10,917 nt of DNA. Source: Candidatus Methanophagaceae archaeon (GTDB lineage Archaea; Halobacteriota; Syntropharchaeia; Alkanophagales; Methanospirareceae). The stretch lies in NCBI GenBank assembly GCA_013374505.1, contig QENJ01000090.1:1-10917 (forward strand). The letters are read 5' to 3'. Made by a program: the position numbers and the translations under genes. The notes below the pieces were generated by a model, which did no database searches, was not told the DNA's origin, and was given only the letters and a program-made list of their open reading frames with translations. Each line of letters begins with the position of its first letter. Within the stretch, counting starts at the first letter, position 1. Positions 1 to 6,984 of this stretch are shown in pieces.

Positions 1-291
1 TTGGTTGTACCATCCTATAAAGAAGGATTGCCAAACATAATCTTAGAAGCGATGGCATGTGGTACTCCAGTTCTTGCAATGCCTGTTGGGGGAATACCGG
101 GTGTGATAAAAGATGGCAAAACGGGGTTCATCATGGAAAACAATACACCCGAAGGTATTACAGAGAATGTGATGCGGGCACTGGAGCATTCTGATCTGGA
201 GAGAATTGTGGAGAACGCAAGAGCGCTGGTGGAGAAGGAATTTACTTACGAGACTGCTGTGGAAAGGTATAAAAGGATATTAGTACTATAA
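1..291 (+). CDS. Glycosyltransferase family 4 (GT-B), C-terminal fragment cut by window edge
   Basis: This is the last 96 codons of a retaining GT-B glycosyltransferase; the gene begins upstream of the window, so the TTG at position 1 is not a supported start. The visible part carries the GT4 signature EGLPNIILEAMACGTPV (about residues 8-24), where two Glu residues seven apart bracket the nucleotide-sugar binding site, followed by the usual PVGGIPGVIKDGKTGF stretch and a helical tail. It ends with TAA at 289-291. Family members transfer a sugar from an NDP-sugar to a growing glycan on the cytoplasmic side of the membrane. Donor and acceptor cannot be read from this fragment. A 32-bp gap separates it from the methyltransferase gene, suggesting one transcript. 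The family call is secure; the exact role is inferred from the neighbouring glycan genes. Confidence 0.9.
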   Translation: MVVPSYKEGLPNIILEAMACGTPVLAMPVGGIPGVIKDGKTGFIMENNTPEGITENVMRALEHSDLERIVENARALVEKEFTYETAVERYKRILVL

Positions 292-311
292 GGTTATTAT
301 TAAATATGTGT

Positions 312-317
312 AGGAGG
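312..317 (+). promoter_or_regulatory. Shine-Dalgarno site that sets the methyltransferase start
   Basis: AGGAGG lies six bases before the ATG at 324. An in-frame ATG at 306 lies upstream of this site, so a start there would place the ribosome-binding site inside the coding region. The site therefore favours 324. Confidence 0.75.
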
Positions 318-323
318 ATTTAT

Positions 324-1130
324 ATGAAATTTGAGGAATACATTAATAAACTGAGAACTGAAAGGGCAGAAGCGTATATAGATTTATCCAAGGATAAAGA
401 GCAGGCATATATGGAATCACATAAACATCACTTTGCGAAGATATTCAATGCAATACCGGACTCTCCAAACCCAATAAAAATACTTGATATTGGCACCACT
501 CCCTTTACTCTCTTTATCAAAGAGACATATCCACACTATGAGGTAGCAACCATAGACCTAACAGATCTTCTGAAGACTCGCTGTAAGCAAAATGGTGTTG
601 AACTAAGAGTATGTGATTTGACTAATCAACCTATCCCTTTCGAGGACGATTATTTTGATGTTGTTATATTCACAGAAGTTTTTGAACACTTATTCGCTCC
701 ACCGACAGACATAATGAGAAAAATTGGGAGAGTACTGCGTGGTGGTGGACTGCTTATTTTTAGCACACCCAATTTTGCAACCTTGCTTAATAGAGTTAAA
801 TTGTTAGTCGGGATTAGTCCCATGGCATCAGCCAACGATCAAATGAAGCGGGGGTGGGTACATGGGTATGGTCATATTAGGGAATACACGATGAAAGAGA
901 TACTTTCTATTATAGAAAGCAGCAATTTTGCTATCACGAAGAAGAAAATCAGCTCACCTACACCAAGTATTCGAGCAATAAAAAGTGCATATCAGTTAGC
1001 AATGCAGATATATCATTTGATCTGCCTAATAGTGCCCGCATTTAGATCAATAATCTATATTGAATGCTATAAACTAACATCAAAGGATAGTTTACCTGCA
1101 AAGGATGCAGTTACAGGGTATAGAAAATAG
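324..1130 (+). CDS. Class I SAM-dependent methyltransferase
   Basis: The protein has 268 residues. The start at 324 is chosen over an in-frame ATG at 306 because AGGAGG sits at the right distance. It shows the Rossmann methyltransferase order: a motif I equivalent ILDIGTTPFT (53-62), an acidic residue ending the second strand (D78 in ATIDLTD), the motif FDVVIFTEVFEHL (111-123), and the strand GGLLIFSTPNF (141-151) typical of the Methyltransf_11/23 group. Motif I has TTP in place of the usual GxG glycines, a variant found in polysaccharide-locus methyltransferases. A hydrophobic stretch near the C-terminus (about 227-245) could bind the membrane. Its position between glycosyltransferase genes suggests that it methylates a sugar or glycan end; the substrate is unknown. 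It ends in TAG, 12 bp before the next gene. Confidence 0.88.
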   Translation: MKFEEYINKLRTERAEAYIDLSKDKEQAYMESHKHHFAKIFNAIPDSPNPIKILDIGTTPFTLFIKETYPHYEVATIDLTDLLKTRCKQNGVELRVCDLTNQPIPFEDDYFDVVIFTEVFEHLFAPPTDIMRKIGRVLRGGGLLIFSTPNFATLLNRVKLLVGISPMASANDQMKRGWVHGYGHIREYTMKEILSIIESSNFAITKKKISSPTPSIRAIKSAYQLAMQIYHLICLIVPAFRSIIYIECYKLTSKDSLPAKDAVTGYRK

Positions 1131-1142
1131 TAGGCAATTCGC

Positions 1143-1757
1143 ATGACCATAAAAAGTACAATCATAGACTTTAAAACAGAAAGAGACTTGATTTTGGTAA
1201 CTATTCTCTCTGCTTTAGTTATTGTTGTAATAGCTTTCTTCCCCGATTCACCAGTACGCATTCTACTAGGATTACCATTTATCCTGCTCTTCTCGGGCTG
1301 CATGCTAATTTGTGCTTTGTTTCCAAGTAGAAACGATTTGGATTTGGTTGAGAGATTAGCTTTGAGTATGGGGATCAGCATAGCAGTTACATCTTTGATG
1401 GGACTTGCACTAAATTATACTGCCTTTGGCATAACGTTTTATTCGGTTGCATTAACCGTGTTCTCGTTTATGCTTTTAATGTCTATAGTGGCGACATATA
1501 GAAGGAGAACATGTCGAAACGAAGAAAAGCTCATTCAAAAGATTGGAATATCCCCGAGAAGGTTCCATGGTGCAATTTTTGGTGTAACCCAACTGAGTAA
1601 GAATGTACTATATGGTAAAAGTACACCATCGGCCGATCATTCCGAGTCTATAAATAAAACATCATTGGGCGATTATTTCGATGGCCAAAAGTATCTATTA
1701 ATATCACATTTAGGAAGAATGCAATATCCTGAAGTACATTCGAAATATGAAAAATGA
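1143..1757 (+). CDS. Short DUF1616 membrane protein; internally deleted paralogue of the 2674-4962 gene
   Basis: The protein has 204 residues. Residues 15-122 form an archaeal DUF1616 domain with about four membrane segments (roughly 16-33, 40-60, 73-92, 96-117) and the conserved loop CALFPSRNDLDLVERL. Over 108 ungapped residues it differs from the N-terminus of the 2674 product at about 24 positions by eye. After YRRR (119-122) the similarity jumps: from RRF (139) onward, RRF....FG, then an NK pair and YLLI...(G/S)R, match the far C-terminal domain of the large protein (from about codon 656 there). The large membrane core between is missing, and the final 50 or so residues are also lost. The stop overlaps the next start (ATGA), so it may still be translated for coupling. 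Function is unknown. It may be a decaying remnant or a small membrane partner. No strong ribosome-binding site is visible. Confidence 0.75.
   Translation: MTIKSTIIDFKTERDLILVTILSALVIVVIAFFPDSPVRILLGLPFILLFSGCMLICALFPSRNDLDLVERLALSMGISIAVTSLMGLALNYTAFGITFYSVALTVFSFMLLMSIVATYRRRTCRNEEKLIQKIGISPRRFHGAIFGVTQLSKNVLYGKSTPSADHSESINKTSLGDYFDGQKYLLISHLGRMQYPEVHSKYEK
1185..1508 (+). repeat. Direct repeat copy 1 (DUF1616-coding)
   Basis: This 324-bp segment encodes the same 108-residue membrane domain as 2698-3021, with no insertion or deletion between the copies and long stretches of near-identical DNA, for example around 1376-1400 and 2880-2905. The copies are in the same orientation and flank the GT2 gene. 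They arise from gene duplication rather than from a mobile element; no terminal inverted repeats or transposase are seen. Confidence 0.8.
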
Positions 1758-2677
1758 GCGTAAAAGATTTTACATATATACTAATCACACCCGCGAAAAA
1801 CGAGGAAAATAACCTCCCTAAATTAATTCCATCAATAATAAAACAAATGGTCACACCCGTTGCCTGGTTTATAGTTGATGATGGAAGTGATGATGAAACC
1901 TATCAGATCATTAGGAAAGCAACTTCAGATTACTTGTGGATACACAGCCTAAGGTTAGAGACAAGGGGTACATACGATATAGAAGAGCATTATGCTTCTG
2001 TTTGCCGCAAAGGTTTCAAATACGCATTAAAGTATTGTGACGAGAACAACATAGAATTTGATTATATTGCACTATCTGATGCAGACATGGTGTACCCTAA
2101 AAATTATTTTTATCAACTACTACTTTTTTTAAGCAATAATAGTGACTTTGGGATTGCTAGCGGAAAAATTCTAATTATGGATAAGAGCGGAGGTATTCAT
2201 ACGGAAGGTAAAACACATTATAATGATCAACCGCGAGGTACTGGAAGAGTCTGGAGAAAAGAAACTTTTGAACAAACAAATGGTTATATGCTAACAAAAT
2301 CGCCTGATACTGTGTCGAATATAATGGCGTTACTGAAAGGTTGGAAAATCAAACAACTTGCCCCTGTAGAATGCTATCAACTGAGGGATACCGGAGGAAA
2401 AATAGATTTGTGGGATGGCTACTTTAGTATGGGAAAAAGAGCTTATTATTTAAATGCAAATTTTTTAAGTCTATTTAACGTTGTTGTGGATATAAACTTA
2501 ATTTCAAGGCAAAGGAAATCGCTGATTAAAAGCATTGCCTACATTTCCGGATATTTTCAATCATTTATCCGAAGAGAGGGCAAAATAGAAAACGTAGCAA
2601 TCAAGAGATATATGGGCAGCTATAAAAGAGTTATAAGAGAGTACTTATTATTTATGAAAAAAGTAATAGCAAAATGA
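1754..2677 (+). CDS. Glycosyltransferase family 2 (GT-A)
   Basis: The protein has 307 residues and is an inverting GT-A enzyme. The N-terminus carries the nucleotide-binding strand ITPAKNEENNLPKL (11-24), then FIVDDGSDD (39-47), and the metal-binding DxD-type motif LSDADMVYP (108-115). This is the standard GT2 order for a cytoplasmic sugar transferase using an NDP-sugar. Positions 180-225 hold the less conserved acceptor side, and the C-terminal 70 residues are basic, which would suit contact with the membrane surface. No clear membrane helix is seen. The start overlaps the stop of the DUF1616 gene (ATGA at 1754-1757), and its own stop overlaps the next start (ATGA at 2674-2677), so the three genes are probably translated together. 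The family is clear; donor and acceptor sugars are unknown. Confidence 0.9.
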   Translation: MSVKDFTYILITPAKNEENNLPKLIPSIIKQMVTPVAWFIVDDGSDDETYQIIRKATSDYLWIHSLRLETRGTYDIEEHYASVCRKGFKYALKYCDENNIEFDYIALSDADMVYPKNYFYQLLLFLSNNSDFGIASGKILIMDKSGGIHTEGKTHYNDQPRGTGRVWRKETFEQTNGYMLTKSPDTVSNIMALLKGWKIKQLAPVECYQLRDTGGKIDLWDGYFSMGKRAYYLNANFLSLFNVVVDINLISRQRKSLIKSIAYISGYFQSFIRREGKIENVAIKRYMGSYKRVIREYLLFMKKVIAK

Positions 2678-3483
2678 ATAGTTTAAAAAGCGGATGGGAC
2701 TTGGTTTTAGTAAATATCATATCAGCTATGCTTATTGTTGTAATATCTTTCTTCTCTGATTCGCCCGCACGCATCATACTAGGATTACCATTTATTCTGC
2801 TCTTCCCAGGATACATGCTAATTTGTGCTCTATTTCCAAGTAGAAAAGATTTGGAATTGGTTGAGAGATTAATGTTGAGTATGGGGCTCAGCATAGCAGT
2901 TACATCCTTGATGGGGCTTGCACTAAACTATACCTATTTTGGCATAACACTTTATTCGGTTACTGTTTCGCTGTTCTTGTTTATGCTTCTGATGTCGGCA
3001 GTAGCAGCGTATAGAAGGAGGGCATTTTTGCCTGAGCAGGTTTATGCGCCACTTTCACTGATGAATATTTCTGAAGGTTTTGAATGGATTAAATGCAATT
3101 TTATAAAATCCCGTAAAGAGGATAGAATTACTAAAATCCTAGCTATTATCGCTTTTATTTTCATTATATCAGTATTAGCTATTATCGCAAAAACACCTCC
3201 TGTAAGTGGTTACGAATTATCAATTTACGATGCGTATCCCTGGCCTTTCTGGATGTTTATTTGTATCAGTATCTCTTGCGGAATCATCATTTTAATACAT
3301 CAAGCCGTCTCGGAACAAGAACAAAAATCTAACTGGTGGTTAATAGGGCTTTGTATAGTAATTTTGTCTAACGCCATATTTCTAGGACTGCCGTTCTTTA
3401 GAGGTTATTATATCTATCCAACAGGAGATGCCTTAAGCCATTTAGGCTGGATGAAAGACATCATCACCACGGGACATATATGA
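2674..3483 (+). CDS. DUF1616 domain plus start of a GT-C-like membrane protein, ended by an in-frame TGA
   Basis: These 269 codons form the N-terminal part of what looks like a 762-codon gene running to 4962. Residues 9-116 are the archaeal DUF1616 domain (about four membrane segments). A linker follows, then further membrane segments (about 154-173, 190-211, 222-242), and then a loop with PTGDALSHLGWMKDI (249-263). An acidic residue in the first outer loop is typical of GT-C glycosyltransferases and related membrane enzymes. TGA at 3481 stops the frame right after this loop, but the same frame stays open and continues the loop (SNFYPTVHLLGVS). The start overlaps the GT2 stop (ATGA). The product is either truncated or made whole by readthrough. 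The DUF1616 call is confident; the GT-C role is inferred from topology and context. Confidence 0.8.
   Translation: MNSLKSGWDLVLVNIISAMLIVVISFFSDSPARIILGLPFILLFPGYMLICALFPSRKDLELVERLMLSMGLSIAVTSLMGLALNYTYFGITLYSVTVSLFLFMLLMSAVAAYRRRAFLPEQVYAPLSLMNISEGFEWIKCNFIKSRKEDRITKILAIIAFIFIISVLAIIAKTPPVSGYELSIYDAYPWPFWMFICISISCGIIILIHQAVSEQEQKSNWWLIGLCIVILSNAIFLGLPFFRGYYIYPTGDALSHLGWMKDIITTGHI
2698..3021 (+). repeat. Direct repeat copy 2 (DUF1616-coding)
   Basis: This is the partner of 1185-1508: same length, same reading frame and same orientation. About 84 of 108 encoded residues are identical by eye. It marks the N-terminal part of a gene duplication whose copies have since diverged, one by internal deletion and one by a stop codon. 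Confidence 0.8.
3481..3483 (+). other. In-frame TGA interrupting the large membrane protein gene
   Basis: The upstream (2674) and downstream (3520) open frames are in the same phase, and only this TGA separates them. Sense translation on both sides makes one continuous conserved-looking loop: TTGHI, then the stop, then TSNFYPTVHLL. One base change (for example GGA, Gly, to TGA) would explain it. TGA ends other genes in this window (1757, 2677, 6271, 8015, 10002), so a genome-wide reassigned code is unlikely. Confidence 0.85.
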
Positions 3484-3519
3484 ACGAGTAATTTTTATCC
3501 TACCGTTCACTTATTAGGC

Positions 3520-4962
3520 GTGAGCTTATTAGAAATAACGGGCTTACGCCGTGGAGCAGTAACGAATCTACTTTTCGTATTTTGGTCTATCATGTATCTA
3601 TTAAACATGTATCTTTTGTCTACAGTAGTAGCAACCCGTCGAGGACAAGCACTACTAATAACCGCCTTTGCCTGTCCTCTTGTATGTTCTGGCTTACATA
3701 CGCTCATACATCCCTGCATGCTTTCGCTTTTTATGATACCTTTGCTATTCTATTTTTATCACAGAAGAGAAAAATACCAATCTGGTCAAATAGAGAACAC
3801 AATAGTATTAATCCTACTGGCTTTTGCAATTACTTATATTCACCCGGTTACATGTCTCTTTGTGATATTGGCGTTTTTTGTTTTTATCTCTTCACTGATT
3901 CTCTATAAACAAATTACCCCACAGCGCACCCAGAATATAGACCGGAATTACACTATACCACTTATCATGTTCATTGCTTTTTTTATGTGGTATTTTTCTT
4001 ATGCCAGTATTCATAACAGTGTCAGGTCAGTATATAGGTTTTTGGTTTATCGCAGCGGTATTTCTACTTTTGATAGTCAAACAAGCCAATTAGCAATGGC
4101 GGAGCTTTCTCTATCACAAATTATTGAATTATTCATCTACCGATATAGTGCAATGGCCTTCTATCTTCTAATCTCGGCCATCGCAACAATAATAGTTTTA
4201 AAATGGTGCTTGGGCAGGAATACAAAATTGGAACCGATGGACTTCTCCTATGCCATTCTATTTATTGTGGCCTGCTTTGTCACCGCCTTTTCTGTGTTTG
4301 CGTTTACAGGAGAAGGTGGTTTCATTAGACCTTCAAGGTTTTTCTTGATTATTGCACCAATAATAAGCGGTTTGGTTATTTACAAGTTCATTGATAACCG
4401 TGCCACACAACAAACGATTAATACGAACAGACGGGGTCACAGCAGGAAGAAAATAGTTATTAGTACTACAACTATTTTAATCCTTGTGGTAGTCCTTGTG
4501 AGTATATACAATGTCTATGAAAGTCCAAGAGTGGTGATACCAAACTTGCAGGTGAGTGCTATGGACGTGGTAGGAACGGAATGGTTTAGCAATCATCATG
4601 ATACAAAGGTCAGCACTACTGTTGCAGGTGTAGGTGTAAGACGATTTGAAGATTTAACATTTGGAAGAGAATATCCGTATACAGATAGAGCGAGATTAGA
4701 CCGCGAGCATATTCCCTCTCATTTTGGCTATGATGGGAATAAATCAGTCGCGGAAACTTTCGAGTTTGAAGCCCGGTATTTGCTTATTTGTGAACTAAGC
4801 AGGGTAGCTATAAATGCTTTTCCAGAAAATGTAAGACCACTAGCACACCACTATACAAAAGACGACTTTGCCAAATTGACTGCGGACTCTGCAGTGATAC
4901 CGATTTATAGTAATGGTGAATTCGAAGCGTGGTATGTGAAAGGGCAGAAGAAAAGGATATAG
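3520..4962 (+). CDS. C-terminal part of the GT-C-like membrane protein (same frame as 2674-3483)
   Basis: This open frame of 480 codons is counted from GTG at 3520, the first plausible start after the TGA; coding-like sequence already begins at 3484. No Shine-Dalgarno site precedes 3520, so this is probably not an independent gene. About nine membrane segments are visible (roughly 15-33, 43-59, 63-80, 93-107, 110-129, 144-162, 209-227, 243-262, 272-290), then a last one at 311-330. A soluble domain of about 150 residues follows, with TEWFSNHH (353-360) and a C-terminal IPIYSNGEFEAWYV motif. This layout matches archaeal polytopic glycosyltransferase-like proteins with an extracytoplasmic C-terminal domain. 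A role in moving lipid-linked sugars or glycans onto surface acceptors is inferred. It is likely a pseudogene half unless readthrough occurs. Confidence 0.7.
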   Translation: MSLLEITGLRRGAVTNLLFVFWSIMYLLNMYLLSTVVATRRGQALLITAFACPLVCSGLHTLIHPCMLSLFMIPLLFYFYHRREKYQSGQIENTIVLILLAFAITYIHPVTCLFVILAFFVFISSLILYKQITPQRTQNIDRNYTIPLIMFIAFFMWYFSYASIHNSVRSVYRFLVYRSGISTFDSQTSQLAMAELSLSQIIELFIYRYSAMAFYLLISAIATIIVLKWCLGRNTKLEPMDFSYAILFIVACFVTAFSVFAFTGEGGFIRPSRFFLIIAPIISGLVIYKFIDNRATQQTINTNRRGHSRKKIVISTTTILILVVVLVSIYNVYESPRVVIPNLQVSAMDVVGTEWFSNHHDTKVSTTVAGVGVRRFEDLTFGREYPYTDRARLDREHIPSHFGYDGNKSVAETFEFEARYLLICELSRVAINAFPENVRPLAHHYTKDDFAKLTADSAVIPIYSNGEFEAWYVKGQKKRI

Positions 4963-5167
4963 TTTAATAACCCATAAACCTTATTACACTTGAGTATTAA
5001 AAAAGGAAGATGTATGTGTCCAAAAAGTAAGGAACTAGCTCAAAGAAGCAATCATGCGAGGACTCTCAAATCTAAGGACGGACTAAGGACTAAACAGAAT
5101 AAGATAATAATATGTAGGACAAATAATATGTGGGGATTAAAATTATATTTAGGATGGGTGTTGCGCT
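4963..5167 (+). promoter_or_regulatory. Gap between the two coupled gene runs; possible promoter region
   Basis: This 205-bp gap is the largest non-coding stretch in the window and separates the two coupled runs, so a promoter for the sialic-acid genes would be expected here. AT-rich TATA-like candidates are TAATAATATG near 5106-5115, which would give a short leader, and TTATATTT at 5143-5150, which lies too near the start unless the transcript is leaderless. Neither is convincing. GGTG at 5157-5160 is a fair archaeal ribosome-binding site, seven bases before the ATG at 5168. An 8-bp direct repeat CTAAGGAC occurs at 5072-5079 and 5083-5090. A small open frame from ATG 5014 (53 codons, overlapping the next start) has no recognisable features and is not called as a gene. 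Confidence 0.3.
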
Positions 5168-6271
5168 ATGAATAGTATTTATATAACGCATACGCCATAT
5201 CACATCCTTGTATCCTGTGGGCTAGCAAGCGTATATGACGATTCCGATGAAAAATACTTAATAATAGTAAGTGATTTCAAAGATGCTGAAATAATCTGCA
5301 AAACAATCACAAATTGGGAGAATAATCCATTCACAGAAAGTAAACTCCTCGGAGGAAGATTTTATGTTAAAAAGAATGATGTAATAGGTGGAATAAGAAG
5401 TGCAAGAAGCAATTTAAAAACTTTAAAACGAGTTCTGACTGAGAGACTAAATAAAGCGAGTAATACATTTATTTATCACGATGGGGCACCAGAAGGTCAA
5501 ATCCTCGCATATCTAAATTCTAAGAATGGCGGTACAAATATCTATGTAGAAGATGGTTTTGTCATTTATGACAACTTTATAGCACCGGATCTGGCTTTCT
5601 ATAAAAAGATAGTAATGAAAATGCTATGGGGGCGTTTCCACGAACATGTGAGAGTTCATGGGACATACAAACATGTGGATAAAATAATGGTTTTTCGGCC
5701 GGAACTCATTAGACATGAATTGGTTAATAAAGAACTAATAAAAATACCCCGAGAAGTATTGACATGCCTAAAGGATAGAGGACTTATCTCTGCTCTACTC
5801 AAAAGCTATAATATAGATCAAAAAAGTTTGGACGTAAACTATATTTTCATAATTCCGCATTCTGATTTTTTAATTGAAAATAAGTTATTAAAGAGGTATA
5901 GCAATATTCTGAACGGTTTAATTCCAAATTTAACCCAGGTCTATGTTAAGTACCACCCACGGGAGGTTATGGGGGATTTCTTGAAAATACAAAAATTTTC
6001 GAATGTGACAGTACTTCCACAATCATTACCCATAGAAGTAGTTTTCCTCGCTTTGCATGATAAAGAACCTAGGATAGTTATAAGCGATGCCTTTACCACA
6101 CTTCTAACTGCTAAGTATTTGCTGGAGAGAACAGAGGTAATATCACTTATTGGATTGATTGGTTTAAAAAATAGCTATTTAGAAACTGTTTTTGAAAAGA
6201 TCGGAATATTAGTACCGGAAAGTATTGATGACTTGAAAGATTTAATAGATGAAGGATACAAGGAAGTATGA
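5168..6271 (+). CDS. Sialyltransferase-like glycosyltransferase (GT52 / bacterial polysialyltransferase type)
   Basis: The protein has 367 residues. Its N-terminus SIYITHTPYHILVSCGLA resembles the first Rossmann strand of GT52 and bacterial alpha-2,8-polysialyltransferase proteins. It contains both short motifs that define bacterial sialyltransferases: the D/E-D/E-G motif as YVEDGF (126-131) and the HP motif as VKYHPRE (260-266). It also has SLPIE (286-290) and an ISDAFTTLL stretch (305-313) at the position of the conserved Ser/Thr motif. In studied enzymes the EDG acid acts as the general base and the HP histidine binds the CMP donor. Its stop overlaps the NeuA start (ATGA), strongly supporting CMP-nonulosonic acid as donor. 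It has no signal peptide, so it should act in the cytoplasm. Whether it adds one residue or a polymer is unknown. A CDP-glycerol-type polymer transferase is a less likely alternative. Confidence 0.75.
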   Translation: MNSIYITHTPYHILVSCGLASVYDDSDEKYLIIVSDFKDAEIICKTITNWENNPFTESKLLGGRFYVKKNDVIGGIRSARSNLKTLKRVLTERLNKASNTFIYHDGAPEGQILAYLNSKNGGTNIYVEDGFVIYDNFIAPDLAFYKKIVMKMLWGRFHEHVRVHGTYKHVDKIMVFRPELIRHELVNKELIKIPREVLTCLKDRGLISALLKSYNIDQKSLDVNYIFIIPHSDFLIENKLLKRYSNILNGLIPNLTQVYVKYHPREVMGDFLKIQKFSNVTVLPQSLPIEVVFLALHDKEPRIVISDAFTTLLTAKYLLERTEVISLIGLIGLKNSYLETVFEKIGILVPESIDDLKDLIDEGYKEV

Positions 6272-6984
6272 AAACTAAAATCATCGCGATAATTCCAGCA
6301 AGAGGCGGGAGTAAAGGAATTCCAAGGAAAAATGTTAGATTAATAGCCGGCAAACCATTGATTGCTTATTCTATCGAAGCGGCATTGAACTCAAAATATA
6401 TTGAAAAGGCTGTCGTTTCTACGGAAGATGGTGAAATTGCTAAAATATCGAAGAAGTATGGTGCTGAAGTGATAGAAAGACCTATGGAACTGGCAACTGA
6501 TACCGCTCCAACAGAACCAGTCTTAGAGCATGTAGTTAAATGGTTACAAGAACAGGAAGGTTATAAGCCCGATATTGTTGTTTTATTACAACCCACTTCA
6601 CCCTTTAGAACTAGTGAACACATTGATGAAGCTTTGGATATTTTTTTAAATGATGATTGTGATTCCCTATTAAGTGTATGTCCTTCTTCAGCGTTTGTGT
6701 GGAAGATGGGCGCGGCTGGTGCATATCCCATAAATTATGACTTCAAAAACCGACCTAGAAGACAGGATAAAGAACACGAATATCAAGAAAATGGTGCTAT
6801 TTATATAACAACCTATAATAGTCTTATGGAGAATCACAATAGACTTGGTGGAAAGATTGGATTATATATCATGCCGGAAGTTTATTCCGTAGAAATTGAT
6901 ACTGAGTTTGATTTTTATTTGTGTGAACAGATTATAAATAGTAGAGGAGAGAAGCGATGGGATACCATTTCAAAAAGAAACTAA
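6268..6984 (+). CDS. neuA: CMP-N-acetylneuraminate (acylneuraminate) cytidylyltransferase
   Basis: The protein has 238 residues, the normal length for single-domain NeuA. It couples CTP and a nonulosonic acid to give CMP-sugar and pyrophosphate in the cytoplasm. Clear family motifs are the P-loop-like IIPARGGSKGIPRKN (8-22), TDTAPTEPVLEHVV (77-90), LLQPTSPFRT (106-115), RPRRQD (162-167), ENGAIYIT (174-181) and IDTEFDF (210-216), whose Asp residues bind Mg2+. All look intact. The start overlaps the upstream sialyltransferase stop (ATGA), and the last 28 bases overlap neuB. It cannot be told from sequence whether the substrate is Neu5Ac, legionaminic acid or a relative, since NeuA and LegF are close. 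A KDO cytidylyltransferase is unlikely given the neighbouring NeuB. Confidence 0.93.
   Translation: MKTKIIAIIPARGGSKGIPRKNVRLIAGKPLIAYSIEAALNSKYIEKAVVSTEDGEIAKISKKYGAEVIERPMELATDTAPTEPVLEHVVKWLQEQEGYKPDIVVLLQPTSPFRTSEHIDEALDIFLNDDCDSLLSVCPSSAFVWKMGAAGAYPINYDFKNRPRRQDKEHEYQENGAIYITTYNSLMENHNRLGGKIGLYIMPEVYSVEIDTEFDFYLCEQIINSRGEKRWDTISKRN
6944..6949 (+). promoter_or_regulatory. Shine-Dalgarno site for neuB inside the end of neuA
   Basis: GAGGAG lies seven bases before the ATG at 6957, within the neuA coding region. It supports 6957 as the neuB start despite the 28-bp overlap. Confidence 0.7.

Noticed and set aside
306..323. Upstream ATG at 306 as the methyltransferase start
   Set aside because: It would put the AGGAGG ribosome-binding site within the coding region; 324 has ideal spacing.
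1143..3021. Mobile element explaining the DUF1616 repeats
   Set aside because: No transposase, terminal inverted repeats or target-site duplications; the repeats are coding and in frame, fitting gene duplication.
3481..3483. TGA reassigned genome-wide as a sense codon (for example Gly as in some candidate-phylum bacteria)
   Set aside because: TGA ends several other genes here at natural C-termini with tight ATGA/GTGA overlaps (1757, 2677, 6271, 8015), which would be disrupted if it were a sense codon.
3481..3483. Selenocysteine insertion at the TGA
   Set aside because: The site is in a membrane-protein loop with no redox motif, and the protein is not a known selenoprotein family; no SECIS-like hairpin was recognised by eye after the gene.
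3582..3908. A 108-codon plus-strand frame inside the large membrane protein
   Set aside because: It is out of phase with a clearly coding membrane-protein frame and has no family features.
4990..5175. Open frame of 61 codons from TTG 4990 (or 53 from ATG 5014)
   Set aside because: No recognisable domain, a weak ribosome-binding site, composition like non-coding DNA, and overlap with the start of the next gene.
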